From Paucisalibacillus globulus DSM 18846 (GTDB lineage: Bacteria > Bacillota > Bacilli > Bacillales > Amphibacillaceae): a DNA stretch of 64,000 bases. The translations under genes were made by a program, and so were the position numbers. This document shows, piece by piece, positions 1 through 8,682 of the stretch (positions are counted from its first letter, which is position 1; every line of letters starts with the position of its first letter). The notes beneath the pieces are model-generated. The model worked only from the letters and a program-made list of their open reading frames with translations. It made no database searches and had not been told where the DNA came from. The DNA is taken from contig NZ_KI519439.1 in NCBI RefSeq assembly GCF_000482485.1, positions 39,795-103,794 on the forward strand, in the 5' to 3' direction.

Positions 1-180
1 GGATTATCGGCCAAATTTGGAGAATATCCGCCGTTAATTGGTAATATCAGCCAAATCCTGCAAATATCAGCCGTTAATCAAGAACATCAGCCAAATCCTG
101 CAAAAATCGGCCGTTAATCAAGAACATCAGCCAAAACTGGCAAAAATCGGCCGTTAATCAAGAACATCAGCCAAAACCAA
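1..180. repeat. 40-bp tandem repeat array upstream of murQ
   Basis: About four and a half copies of a 40-bp unit begin at positions 30, 70, 110 and 150, each starting GCCGTTAAT. Each unit is two related 20-bp halves that both carry ATCRGCC, one followed by GTTAAT and the other by AAA. The array may continue to the left of the window. No coding frame is evident. It ends about 50 bp before murQ, so it lies in the murQ upstream region, but no function can be read from it. Confidence 0.85.
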
Positions 181-231
181 ACAATGCCCTCTTCCCATCA
201 ACCAAAAGAAATAAAATAGGATGGTATGCGA

Positions 232-1137
232 ATGAAAAAACTATCAGCTTTGACTACAGAAATGAGAAATACGCATTCGATGACAATTGATAATATGTCC
301 ACTGAGGAGATATTATCGGTGATTAATAATGAGGATATGAAAGTGGCCCTTGCCGTTCAACAGGTTTTGCCAGAGGTTGAGAGAGCAGTGGAGAAGGTCT
401 ATCAATCTTTGAAAAATGGTGGAAGATTATTTTATGTTGGGGCAGGTACTAGTGGAAGGCTAGGGATCTTGGATGCTGTGGAATGCCCGCCAACATTCAG
501 TACGCCCCCGGACCTCATACAAGCTGTCATGGCAGGAGGTACGAAGGCAATTGAAAAAGCTGTGGAAGGTGCCGAAGATAGTGAAGAGCTAGGTGCAAGT
601 AACTTAGAGGAAAAAGGATTAACAGAAATAGATGTAGTAGTTGGGATTGCAGCAAGTGGCCGTACACCGTATGTAGTTGGGGCTTTAAAATATGCACAAA
701 AGATTGGTGCTGCTACAGTTAGTCTTACTAGCAATAAAAATGCAGTGATCAGTCAATTTGCCGAAGTAAATATTGAAGTAGATACAGGTCCAGAGGTGAT
801 TACTGGTTCTACAAGAATGAAAGCAGCCACTGCACATAAACTGATTCTCAATATGTTAACAACTACTACGATGATTAAAATTGGTAAAGTATATGAAAAC
901 CTTATGGTAGATGTAAAAGTAAGCAATCATAAACTGAAACAACGTGCAATTAATATCGTATCTACGATTACAAATGTATCGTATGAAAAAGCAAAGGAAA
1001 CATTAGAGCAATCGAATAATGAAGTAAAGCCGGCAATTGTAATGATAAAAGCAGATGTATCATTAGAGGAAGCAAAGAATGCCATTCAATCAGCAAATGG
1101 CTTTGTACGTAAAGCAATCGAAATCGCTGGCAATTAG
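232..1137 (+). CDS. murQ: N-acetylmuramic acid 6-phosphate etherase
   Basis: MurQ cleaves the lactyl ether of MurNAc-6-phosphate to give GlcNAc-6-phosphate and D-lactate in cytoplasmic peptidoglycan recycling. The protein is about 301 residues, normal for the family. It carries the early GAGTSGRLG and DAVECPPTF motifs and a sugar isomerase (SIS) core with [11 protein letters not shown] and [13 protein letters not shown]. An ATG also occurs at 226, but the AGGATGG ribosome site at 218-224 nearly touches it and is 7 bp from the ATG at 232, so 232 is preferred. Followed by a GNAT gene and murR, recalling B. subtilis murQ-ybbJ-murR. No MurP-type PTS gene is visible nearby. Confidence 0.93.
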   Translation: MKKLSALTTEMRNTHSMTIDNMSTEEILSVINNEDMKVALAVQQVLPEVERAVEKVYQSLKNGGRLFYVGAGTSGRLGILDAVECPPTFSTPPDLIQAVMAGGTKAIEKAVEGAEDSEELGASNLEEKGLTEIDVVVGIAASGRTPYVVGALKYAQKIGAATVSLTSNKNAVISQFAEVNIEVDTGPEVITGSTRMKAATAHKLILNMLTTTTMIKIGKVYENLMVDVKVSNHKLKQRAINIVSTITNVSYEKAKETLEQSNNEVKPAIVMIKADVSLEEAKNAIQSANGFVRKAIEIAGN

Positions 1138-1156
1138 CAATAGAGGGGGATTCTAC

Positions 1157-2104
1157 ATGCTAACATATCGTACCTATCAATCTGGTGACGAGGTCAACAT
1201 TGTTCATCTATGGAACAAGAGTCTACCAAAAGACCCAATAACAACTAAACGATTTCGTAATTTAGTATTATTGGATGCTAACTTTGATCCAAAAGGACTT
1301 TGTCTAGCTTTTGATGAAGAAAAGTTAGTAGGAGGTGTTTACGGATTACGGAGACTTCTACCGATGATTGGAACAGAGCTAGAAGAAGAAAATGGCTGGA
1401 TTACCTTCTTTTTCGTTGATTCTGAATACCACCAACAAGGTATTGGTTCAGAATTACTGAAGCAAGTGGAAACATTTTTTAAAGATAAGAATCGAAAAAC
1501 AATATTCTTTGCTTCTTATGCGCCAAACTATATTTTACCAGGAATAGATGAGGAAATGTATCCAGAGGCATTTGAATTTTTGCAGAGTAATGGTTACCAA
1601 AAACTATATTCACCAGTTGCAATGGACCGTAATTTATTAGATTTTCAGCTAACAGAAGAGATAAAGGAATTGAAAAAGAAGCGGGAAGCAGAAGGGTATA
1701 CTATTTCTATTGCGGAAGATAAGGACTTATACGAAGTTATACAATTTGCGAATAAAGTATTTAACCCGGACTGGGGTCGGGCAATTCGGGAAGGTTTACT
1801 ACAAGTATTACAAATGGAAAGGGTTTTAATTGCCAGACACCAGGAAGAATTGGTAGGATTTTGTTTATATGGCGGTTATGAAGGAATACCTGAACGATTC
1901 GGTCCATTCGGTGTGGATCCAAATCAACAAGGTAAAGGTCTTGGGAAGCTTTTACTTTATGAGTGCTTATTCCAAATGAAGGCAGAGGGACTACATAATG
2001 CATGGTTCCTTTGGACAGGGGAAAAGAGTTCTGCCGGCCATTTGTATCTAAAAACAGGATTTCATATTACACGGAAATTCCATGTAATGAAAAAGGATAT
2101 ATAA
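1157..2104 (+). CDS. Double GNAT-domain acetyltransferase
   Basis: A 315-residue protein with two GCN5-type N-acetyltransferase domains in tandem. The first has the acetyl-CoA loop in HQQGIGSELL, about residue 105. The second has NQQGKGLGKLLL, about residue 260, preceded by FGPFGVDP. Substrate is unknown. The start at 1157 has a GAGGGGG ribosome site just upstream; the frame stays open further into murQ but without a better site. It begins 19 bp after murQ, so co-transcription is likely. B. subtilis also has a GNAT gene (ybbJ) next to murQ, but a shorter single-domain one. A link to amino-sugar or muropeptide acetylation is inference. Confidence 0.85.
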   Translation: MLTYRTYQSGDEVNIVHLWNKSLPKDPITTKRFRNLVLLDANFDPKGLCLAFDEEKLVGGVYGLRRLLPMIGTELEEENGWITFFFVDSEYHQQGIGSELLKQVETFFKDKNRKTIFFASYAPNYILPGIDEEMYPEAFEFLQSNGYQKLYSPVAMDRNLLDFQLTEEIKELKKKREAEGYTISIAEDKDLYEVIQFANKVFNPDWGRAIREGLLQVLQMERVLIARHQEELVGFCLYGGYEGIPERFGPFGVDPNQQGKGLGKLLLYECLFQMKAEGLHNAWFLWTGEKSSAGHLYLKTGFHITRKFHVMKKDI

Positions 2105-2109
2105 GTAAT

Positions 2110-2196
2110 TAGGAAAATATAAAAAACCTTTCCGCCGACATAAGAAAAACTACCATATTCCCTAAAGAACAGGGAATATGAGTTTTTCTAAGAAAA
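2110..2196. repeat. Dispersed hairpin repeat, copy A1
   Basis: An AT-rich element with TTTCCGCCGACATAAG followed by a long hairpin. The outer stem is AGAAAAACT/AGTTTTTCT; the inner stem is CATATTCCCT/AGGGAATATG. A second copy lies at 48636-48720, with the same flanks and outer stem but a different inner stem that still pairs. It sits between the GNAT gene and murR and overlaps a weak upstream ATG of murR. Confidence 0.8.
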
Positions 2197-2207
2197 GAGA
2201 TGATTTG

Positions 2208-3077
2208 ATGTCCTATATGACTGGTGGGTTAACGATGCTGACGGAAATGTTACCAACGTTACCTCCCTCAGAGAAAAAAATTGCAGCGTTTATTATTAAA
2301 CAGCCAGAAGAGGCGATAAAGCTTACTGCTCAGGAACTGGGGAAAAGAAGTGATACGAGTGGGGCTGCGGTTATTCGACTGTGTAAATCTTTAGATTTGA
2401 AGGGATTCCAAGATTTGAAGTTTCGAATCGCAGGGGATTTACAAAAATCAACAGATGAAGGATTCCGTGATGTAAAGCCGGATGAAGGATTACAGTCTAT
2501 CATTGAAAAAATGACGACAAATAGTATTCAAACGATAAAGGAAACAGCGGAACTTATACAGATAGATGAATTAGAGAAGGCAGTACAGCAATTGCTGCAT
2601 GCGAAGAAGATTCACTTTATTGGGGTTGGAGCGTCGGGGATTATTGCCCAAGATGCCCAGCAAAAGTTTTTGCGAATCAATAAGACAGTCTACGCCTTTT
2701 CAGATATTCATATGGCTGCAACCCTTGTCGCAAATGGCGATGAGGATGATGTTGTTGTTGGTATTTCTTTCTCAGGTGAAACAAATGAAGTTGCAAAAGT
2801 TTTAGAATTAGCGAAACAAAAGAAGATGAAGACGATAAGTTTAACCCGCTATGGTAGCTCTAAAGTGACAGAACAAGCAGATATTAGACTCTATACTTCT
2901 GCAACAAGAGAGCCAACATTCAGAAGTGGTGCGACCTCATCTCGTATCGGACAATTACAAGTAATTGATATTTTGTTCATGCGAGTGGCTACATTGAAAT
3001 ATGATGAGACAGTGGAATATATCGATGTAACAAGGGACGCTATAAATTTTATTACCCAAAACGGCAAGAAAAAATAA
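2208..3077 (+). CDS. murR: MurR/RpiR-family transcriptional regulator
   Basis: An N-terminal RpiR-type helix-turn-helix (about residues 1-80, with LPPSEKKIAAFI and AAVIRLCKSLDLKGFQDLK) and a C-terminal SIS domain (about 125-265, with FIGVGASGIIAQDAQQK and GISFSGETNEV). In B. subtilis MurR represses the murQRP operon and responds to MurNAc-6-phosphate; the same role is inferred here. By comparison with the B. subtilis N terminus the start is the ATG at 2208 or the one at 2217. An ATG at 2178 lies inside repeat A1 and is unlikely. A terminator follows. Confidence 0.88.
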   Translation: MSYMTGGLTMLTEMLPTLPPSEKKIAAFIIKQPEEAIKLTAQELGKRSDTSGAAVIRLCKSLDLKGFQDLKFRIAGDLQKSTDEGFRDVKPDEGLQSIIEKMTTNSIQTIKETAELIQIDELEKAVQQLLHAKKIHFIGVGASGIIAQDAQQKFLRINKTVYAFSDIHMAATLVANGDEDDVVVGISFSGETNEVAKVLELAKQKKMKTISLTRYGSSKVTEQADIRLYTSATREPTFRSGATSSRIGQLQVIDILFMRVATLKYDETVEYIDVTRDAINFITQNGKKK

Positions 3078-3114
3078 GAAAATAGGCTAACTCCATAAGG
3101 GTTGGCTTATTTTT
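3078..3114 (+). terminator. Rho-independent terminator after murR
   Basis: AATAGGCTAAC pairs with GTTGGCTTATT with two G-U pairs, followed by a T run. Confidence 0.8.
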
Positions 3115-3181
3115 GGTAGGTAGGAAAGTATATGACCTAACCCCGCACGTGGAGAAATTTCTACCTTGAGGAGGATAAAAA

Positions 3182-4138
3182 ATGAGATATTTGACATGGC
3201 ATATTGAAAGATTGGATGAATTAGTTGCCTTGTGGAACAAGGAATTACACGTTAGTTTACCAATGAGGAAAGAATTGTTTAAACAAAATAGTTTTCTGGA
3301 TAAAAATATTTCCTATGAAGGTTCACGTATGGTTGTAAATGACGATGATGAGGTAATTGGCTTTATTATCGTGAAGTACTTTAAAGAAAAGACCCAAGTA
3401 AACATGCGGGATGATGTTGGCTGGATACAAGCCATTTTAGTAGATTCTGAATATCGTCATAGAGGAATTGGCAGTGAACTCCTTAAACATGCAGAAGCCA
3501 TTTTAACACAAAGAGGGTTAAAGCAAATTCTTCTTGGTAGGGATATGTATCATTATCTTCCTGGAATTCCTAGTGAAGATCAGCAAACAAGAACATGGTT
3601 TGAGAAGAGAGACTATAAGCATTTTCAATCAGATGTAGACATGACGCGATCCTATGATTCTAGCGAAGAAATTTATTGGCCGAGTAAACCAAATGTGGAA
3701 TTTAGTATCGTACAAGAAACTGAGAAAGAAGATTTACTACACTTTCTACATCGCTGTTTCCCTGGTAGATGGGAGCATGAGGCGGTCCATTATTTTGAAA
3801 AAGGTGGAACAGGTCGTGAATTTGTTGTTTTGAAGGAGAACGGCGAAATTATTGGATTTTGTAGAATAAATGATTCGAAGTCTCCAATTACAATGGGAAA
3901 TATTAACTGGGCACCTCTTTTCAATCATGAATTAGGTGGCGTTGGTCCACTTGGTGTGGATTCGGAAAAACGAAAAAATGGCTATGGTCTAGCTATTGTT
4001 CAAGCTGGTATTGCTTTTCTTCGTGAACGAGGGGTTAACCAGATTGTGATTGATTGGACGGGACTCATTGATTTTTATCGGAAATTAGGCTATGACGTTT
4101 GGAAAAGTTATGAAGCCTATCAAAAGGAGATTGGATGA
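3182..4138 (+). CDS. Double GNAT-domain acetyltransferase
   Basis: A 318-residue protein again built from two GNAT domains. The first acetyl-CoA loop is YRHRGIGSELL, about residue 98. The second domain has GVGPLGVDSEKRKNGYGLAIV, about residue 260. It resembles the gene at 1157 in architecture and wording but is clearly diverged, so the pair are probably paralogues. A GAGGAGG site lies 7 bp before the start. Its stop overlaps the start of the next gene (ATGA), so it is translationally coupled to the serine hydrolase. Substrate is unknown. Confidence 0.85.
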   Translation: MRYLTWHIERLDELVALWNKELHVSLPMRKELFKQNSFLDKNISYEGSRMVVNDDDEVIGFIIVKYFKEKTQVNMRDDVGWIQAILVDSEYRHRGIGSELLKHAEAILTQRGLKQILLGRDMYHYLPGIPSEDQQTRTWFEKRDYKHFQSDVDMTRSYDSSEEIYWPSKPNVEFSIVQETEKEDLLHFLHRCFPGRWEHEAVHYFEKGGTGREFVVLKENGEIIGFCRINDSKSPITMGNINWAPLFNHELGGVGPLGVDSEKRKNGYGLAIVQAGIAFLRERGVNQIVIDWTGLIDFYRKLGYDVWKSYEAYQKEIG

Positions 4139-5184
4139 TGCAGGAAAAAGTAATTGCTTTTTTACAAAATGAAGTGGAATTGAACCATATTCCAGGAGCT
4201 GTTATTCATGTCTCCCATAAAGGTCAAGTAATCATGAAGGAAGCGGTTGGAAATCGTGTTGTTTTCCCTGAAAAAGCACCGATGCAGTTTAATACTGTTT
4301 TTGACCTTGCTTCGATGACGAAGGTCGTTGCTACTTTGCCAGCGATTTTAAAGCTTATGGATGAAGGAGAAATTCGATTGGATGATCGAGTGTCTCATTT
4401 CCTACCTGCATTTGGTCAAACAGGAAAAGAAGAACTAACTTTAAGGCACTTGCTTACCCATACGTCGGGATTACCATCACATATTGAATATTTTAGGGAA
4501 AATTTGAATACCAATCAGATTTTGGAACGTATATATAAACAGTCACTAGATTATACGACAGGCGAAAAGGTAGTCTATAGTGATCTTGGATTAATAACAC
4601 TGTATAACGTGGTGGAGACTGTGACCAGCGAAAAGTTTACAGACTTTGTTGGCCGTGAGATTTTTACTCCATTGGAAATGGTTGAAACGGGTTACAATCC
4701 TACCTTTGCAAATGAACGTTATGCGGTTACGGAGTTTAGTGAAATGCTCGGGGACTATAAAACTGGCAAAGTGCATGACGAGAATACCGAGTCCATGGGT
4801 GGTATTAGTGGACATGCTGGACTGTTTGCTCCAATTGGAGATTTGGCTAAATTTGCACAAATGATTGAGAATAACGGTGTGTATAATGGGAAGCGGATCT
4901 TATCAGAAGCTGCATTACATCTATCACGAAAAAACTATACAGGCTTTGATGCAGAACATCGTGGACTGGGATGGATTTTGAAAAGTCCAACCTATTCGTC
5001 CTGTGGTGATTATTTTTCTGAACGTTCTTATGGTCATACCGGTTTTACTGGTACTAGTATTTGGTTTGATCCGGAGGTTGAGTTACACGTGATTCTATTA
5101 ACAAACCGAGTGCATTTTGGTAGAAAGCCTGCTATTTTACGATTACGCCCTAGATTGCATAATATTATTCGTTCAAACCTTTAA
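4135..5184 (+). CDS. Beta-lactamase-related serine hydrolase (YbbE-like)
   Basis: Class C beta-lactamase/penicillin-binding-like fold, 349 residues. The catalytic S-x-x-K is SMTK at Ser60-Lys63. A second motif YSDLG is near residue 149 and GHTGFTG near 300 takes the place of the KTG triad. No signal peptide is evident, so it is probably cytoplasmic. B. subtilis has a similar hydrolase (ybbE) in the murQ-murR cluster, so a role in muropeptide or ester hydrolysis is plausible but inferred. It overlaps the upstream GNAT gene by 4 bp. An alternative ATG is 3 bp downstream. Confidence 0.85.
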   Translation: MMQEKVIAFLQNEVELNHIPGAVIHVSHKGQVIMKEAVGNRVVFPEKAPMQFNTVFDLASMTKVVATLPAILKLMDEGEIRLDDRVSHFLPAFGQTGKEELTLRHLLTHTSGLPSHIEYFRENLNTNQILERIYKQSLDYTTGEKVVYSDLGLITLYNVVETVTSEKFTDFVGREIFTPLEMVETGYNPTFANERYAVTEFSEMLGDYKTGKVHDENTESMGGISGHAGLFAPIGDLAKFAQMIENNGVYNGKRILSEAALHLSRKNYTGFDAEHRGLGWILKSPTYSSCGDYFSERSYGHTGFTGTSIWFDPEVELHVILLTNRVHFGRKPAILRLRPRLHNIIRSNL

Positions 5185-5203
5185 AAGAAAAGGAAGTGTT
5201 GAT

Positions 5204-5743
5204 TTGCTGAAGCGAAAGTTTGGAAATCATCAAGATTGGCAGCGGATTACAAAGCGGAGGTATGCGCAAGAGTATTTAGACACAGATAACTTCACTGGGT
5301 ATGTTACCTTAATTGATATGGTTAAAGTTAGCGAGCCTCTTCATGTTTCCTATGGAGAACGAGAAGTCTGTTTAGTAGACGATGGGTACATGTGGCTTCG
5401 GCAATTTCCTTTTGGTAATAACCATACGGTGACAACCACTTTTGATCAAAAAGGGAATATCGTACAGTGGTATATTGATATTTGCCAACCATACGAAGTG
5501 GAAAATGGGGTCCCAATAATTGATGATTTGTTTTTGGATATTGTTATACTGCCAACAGGAGAAGTTTTCCTACTGGATGAGGACGAGTTGGAAGAGGCAC
5601 TTGATTCAAATGTGATTAATCGAGAATTATATAGAATAGTATGGCAAGAGGCTAAACGACTGATGAAGTTGATTGAAGAAAATAAGTTAAAACTACTAGA
5701 ACTCGCTGATGTACATAGGAATAGTTTAGTAGAAGTATTATAA
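5204..5743 (+). CDS. DUF402 / nucleoside di/triphosphatase-like protein
   Basis: About 179 residues of the DUF402 family, which includes the YgaC/Ntdp nucleotide phosphatases. Visible features are an acidic stretch IDDLFLDIVILPTG and a C-terminal helical region (LYRIVWQEAKRLMKLI). The start is taken as the TTG at 5204, 6 bp after AGGAAGTG; the frame is open further upstream but runs back into the preceding gene without a ribosome site. Family placement is fairly sure, the substrate is not. Confidence 0.75.
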   Translation: MLKRKFGNHQDWQRITKRRYAQEYLDTDNFTGYVTLIDMVKVSEPLHVSYGEREVCLVDDGYMWLRQFPFGNNHTVTTTFDQKGNIVQWYIDICQPYEVENGVPIIDDLFLDIVILPTGEVFLLDEDELEEALDSNVINRELYRIVWQEAKRLMKLIEENKLKLLELADVHRNSLVEVL

Positions 5744-5768
5744 AATCCTATTTAAGGGGGGAAAACTC

Positions 5769-6425
5769 ATTACATCTTCTATACATAAACATTATTTCTG
5801 GATTTACTTTATCGTTTTTTATATCGTTTGGCTAATTCGTGAACTTTTGTTGGTTGATTTTTTGAATGCAATGGATCCGACCTTGAGTGCGTTTTTGGGT
5901 GCGTTGATCAAAGTTTTCGTGTGGATAGTTCCAGTTATTTTGCTGATTAAATTTGTTGAGAAGAAATCCCCCCTTTCCTTTTTGGGATTAAAGGAAGATT
6001 TCAGGAGGGGGTTAGTTTGGGCATGTTGGATATCACTCTTATTAGTGAGTTATTTCATCGTACAAAATCTGATCCTAACTCAATCCGAATGGGATTTTAA
6101 TCTAGGATTTGATAAGTGGCTGAATGTAATTATTCTAGTTGGGATTACAGAGGAGATTGTATTTCGCGGTTTTCTGTTGAAGAAGCTAATGCAGCGGATT
6201 ACCTTTTGGAAGGCAAATACGATTACCGCTTTTCTATTTTTAACGATTCATTTTCCAATATGGTATAGGAATGGGTTGTTCGAAAGTCCTGGGATTCTGT
6301 TAACCTGTATGAATGTATTAATAATAGGTTTTATTTTCGGGGTCATTTATAAAAAAACGAATTCTCTTTGGTCTGTTATTATCATTCATTCTGTCTACAA
6401 TCTTTGTATATCCATATTTATGTAG
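5769..6425 (+). CDS. CPBP-family intramembrane metalloprotease, probable ATT start
   Basis: A polytopic membrane protein with the CPBP motifs: EEIVFRG (first Glu pair), FLTIHFP (His) and HSVYN (second His). Relatives act as prenyl-protein or bacteriocin-immunity type proteases; the substrate here is unknown. The first ordinary start codon in frame is a TTG at 5847 with no ribosome site. Upstream the frame remains open and encodes a hydrophobic segment (HYFWIYFIVFYIVW) expected at the N terminus. A strong AAGGGGGGA site at 5754-5762 is correctly spaced from an ATT at 5769. Either ATT is used, or a start codon was lost. Confidence 0.75.
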   Translation: MTSSIHKHYFWIYFIVFYIVWLIRELLLVDFLNAMDPTLSAFLGALIKVFVWIVPVILLIKFVEKKSPLSFLGLKEDFRRGLVWACWISLLLVSYFIVQNLILTQSEWDFNLGFDKWLNVIILVGITEEIVFRGFLLKKLMQRITFWKANTITAFLFLTIHFPIWYRNGLFESPGILLTCMNVLIIGFIFGVIYKKTNSLWSVIIIHSVYNLCISIFM

Positions 6426-6443
6426 AAAGCTAGGTGTTTTAGG

Positions 6444-6902
6444 TTGAACAATAAATCAGTCTTAGAACTATGGGAAGCATATAAGAAAGTTAATCCAAAC
6501 GCCCCAGAAAAGTATGAAGCATGGGCATTTGGCAATTCTAAAGAACTGGCTGATAAACTGCTTGGATTAGTCCTTGAGGGTGCAAAAACAGCTACGGCAT
6601 CGAATTTCAACCTGTTTGGTGGGGAAAATGAGCCTGTACCAAAAGTTGGTGACTTAAGTATTATCCTTAATGGGGACGAGAAAGCGGTAGCCGTAATTGA
6701 AACAACCGCTATTGACATCGTTCCATTCGATGAGGTTACAGAGGAATTTGCTTATTTAGAAGGAGAAGGGGACCGTTCTTTAACCTATTGGCGAGACGTT
6801 CATGAATGGTTCTTCAAGAAAGAGTTAGAAGGAACGGATCAAGCATTTCATGATAAACTCCCTGTTGTTTGTGAAGAGTTTAAAGTTGTGTTTAAAAAGT
6901 AA
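6444..6902 (+). CDS. ASCH-domain protein
   Basis: A 152-residue protein matching the ASCH (PUA-like, RNA-binding) family: WAFGNSKELADKL, VLEGAKTATAS, PKVGDLSIIL and FAYLEGEGDRSLTYWRDVH are typical. The start is TTG, with an AGG-containing site just upstream. ASCH proteins are thought to bind RNA or modified nucleosides, and some hydrolyse N4-acetylcytidine; which applies here is not visible. It lies 18 bp after the CPBP gene and is followed by a terminator, so the two may be co-transcribed. Confidence 0.85.
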   Translation: MNNKSVLELWEAYKKVNPNAPEKYEAWAFGNSKELADKLLGLVLEGAKTATASNFNLFGGENEPVPKVGDLSIILNGDEKAVAVIETTAIDIVPFDEVTEEFAYLEGEGDRSLTYWRDVHEWFFKKELEGTDQAFHDKLPVVCEEFKVVFKK

Positions 6903-6931
6903 ATCGTTCCGTTACCATAGAGAAACATTAC

Positions 6932-7002
6932 AAATAGCACCCCAATTCGATGATGACAACAGGTATTGTTAGCATTTGGATTAAGGTGCTATTTGTTTTT
7001 TT
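6932..7002 (+). terminator. Terminator after the ASCH gene
   Basis: AAATAGCACC at 6932 pairs with GGTGCTATTT at 6985, followed by a T-rich run. The loop is long (about 43 nt). Confidence 0.7.
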
Positions 7003-7120
7003 AGAAAAACAAGGTCCAGTATCATTATATGGTAAAATGTAGGTGGCTATATAAAATATTGAATTTTCTATTAGCGGACAGGATTGTTTAATATATGAGC
7101 AAAAAACAGGGGGATGTGTT

Positions 7121-7315
7121 ATGAGACAATTAACAATTGCTAAAATGAAAAATTATACACTGATATTATTAGGGATTTCGATTGTAATTATTGGATCACT
7201 ATTTTATCTAGAGAAAGTTGAAAATGAGAGACAACATAAATTATTTTTGAATCGTTTCTATGCCGAATTGCATATTATTGAGGTAACTAATAATAGTGAA
7301 TTACTATATAATTAA
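7121..7315 (+). CDS. Small membrane protein, unknown
   Basis: 64 residues with one hydrophobic segment (LILLGISIVIIGSLFYL, about 13-29) followed by a charged tail. A CAGGGGG site precedes the ATG at good spacing. No family recognised. It stands alone between terminator-like sequences. Confidence 0.55.
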   Translation: MRQLTIAKMKNYTLILLGISIVIIGSLFYLEKVENERQHKLFLNRFYAELHIIEVTNNSELLYN

Positions 7316-7470
7316 TCTTACCTAATGAAGTTATACTTAAAGTAAAAGTTGCGTTAATGAAATAAGAAAACCTCATACTGATGGGTCTTTTTTACAAATT
7401 GATTTTGGAATATTAGGTTAATAGGAAAACTGGTAATATACAAAGCAATAAAAAGGAGGTCTATTGATAA

Positions 7471-7725
7471 GTGAAAGTTCTTGAATTAAAACCAATATTG
7501 CTTATACAAATAGTCACTACAGTACTAGCCTTGGGTTTATTTGTTTACCTCGCCATTACAGATAATATGGTAGTCGCTCCACTCTTTTTCATGTCACTTA
7601 GCTTATGTTTTTTGATAAGTGGTTTTCGGTTGTATAAGAAGAACAGAATTGTTGCCCAAAAAGTTGTTTTCTACATTGTTGGTATTATATTATTCATCAT
7701 TGCACTTCAAGATTTAACATTATAA
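7471..7725 (+). CDS. Small membrane protein, DUF3953/YczI-like
   Basis: 84 residues with three hydrophobic segments separated by short charged turns (YKKNR). The pattern resembles the small YczI/DUF3953 proteins of Bacillus, but this is pattern memory only. It starts with GTG; the AAAAGGAGG site ends about 12 bp upstream, slightly long but strong. Function unknown. Confidence 0.6.
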   Translation: MKVLELKPILLIQIVTTVLALGLFVYLAITDNMVVAPLFFMSLSLCFLISGFRLYKKNRIVAQKVVFYIVGIILFIIALQDLTL

Positions 7726-7812
7726 ATGTCCTATATATATGTTTTCCTTAAAGAAGGAAACACACCTTTTATGTTGAAATAACATGACGATTCTTAAAGA
7801 GGGGTTGGTAAT

Positions 7813-8217
7813 ATGAGTAAAAGCATTCGAGTTGCTATATCGATATTTCTTTTCATTCCATTGGTTTTTCTCATCATCAATTGGATAAGGAATCTAATTG
7901 ATCCGAGTAGCTTTACACTGGAGGCGAAGATGTATTTAGGATATCTCATTACCTTGTTAAGTGTTGCTATAGCTTACTTATTCAGTGTGGGTAAGGATAA
8001 AAAAAGAAAATGCCAGATATGGGGTGTTGCAATTATCTTAGTAATATCTGCACCCCTGTCTTACTCCATTGGGTTTAGTTATGCGATACTTGAGGGAAGT
8101 GGCTTTGCAGCATTGCTTATGTTATATGTATTTCCATTTTTATTTCTCACAGGAGTTATTCTCTTGTTGATTGGTATTTTTATAAAGGATAAGACCAGAC
8201 CAATCCAAGATAGATAA
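7813..8217 (+). CDS. Four-segment membrane protein, unknown
   Basis: 134 residues with four predicted transmembrane segments (about 7-25, 41-60, 73-92 and 100-124) and a basic loop GKDKKRK between the second and third. The start has an AGAGGGG site at good spacing. No family recognised. It lies in a run of small membrane protein genes without obvious shared function. Confidence 0.6.
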   Translation: MSKSIRVAISIFLFIPLVFLIINWIRNLIDPSSFTLEAKMYLGYLITLLSVAIAYLFSVGKDKKRKCQIWGVAIILVISAPLSYSIGFSYAILEGSGFAALLMLYVFPFLFLTGVILLLIGIFIKDKTRPIQDR

Positions 8218-8314
8218 GAAAAGAGTCTTAGGTTTTTATGTTGTGAATTATCTGATTTTTTAAACCTATTCATGTTACTATGGAATTATTATGAAAAAGA
8301 AAGGGATGTTTGTT

Positions 8315-8665
8315 ATGGGAAGAATTGTAGGATTTGAGATTAGTAGCCAGGATCCAGAAAGAGCAGTAGCATTCTATGAAGCGGTGTTCGGTTGGGAAAT
8401 TGCAGAACCAAAATGGGATTATTGGGCAGTGTCAACAAAAGGTGATTCCGGTAGCTCTATTCAGGGTGGTATTAGCAAAGGTCCTAGTGACTATCCACAT
8501 GGTACTAGGATCCAAATAGAAGTGGATTCCATTGAGGAGACGATTCTTAAAGCTACAGAATACGGTGCACAAGTAGTGAGAGAGAAAATGGAGTTTGATG
8601 AATTCTTTCTAGCTTATTTAGTGGACCCAACAGGTGTTGGCTTTGGACTTTTTCAATCGAAATAG
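8315..8665 (+). CDS. VOC-family (glyoxalase-like) protein
   Basis: About 116 residues with the vicinal oxygen chelate fold pattern: FEISSQDPERAVAFYEAVFGWEI at the N terminus and YLVDPTGVGFGLFQ at the C terminus. Relatives include glyoxalase-like and resistance proteins; substrate unknown. The start is placed at ATG 8315, 8 bp after AAGGGA. An in-frame ATG at 8291 lacks a site. A lipoprotein gene follows after 17 bp. Confidence 0.85.
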   Translation: MGRIVGFEISSQDPERAVAFYEAVFGWEIAEPKWDYWAVSTKGDSGSSIQGGISKGPSDYPHGTRIQIEVDSIEETILKATEYGAQVVREKMEFDEFFLAYLVDPTGVGFGLFQSK

Positions 8666-8682
8666 TCAAAGGAGAGCTTTTA

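Noticed and set aside
1-180. CRISPR array
   Set aside because: The 40-bp units are contiguous repeats with no unique spacers.
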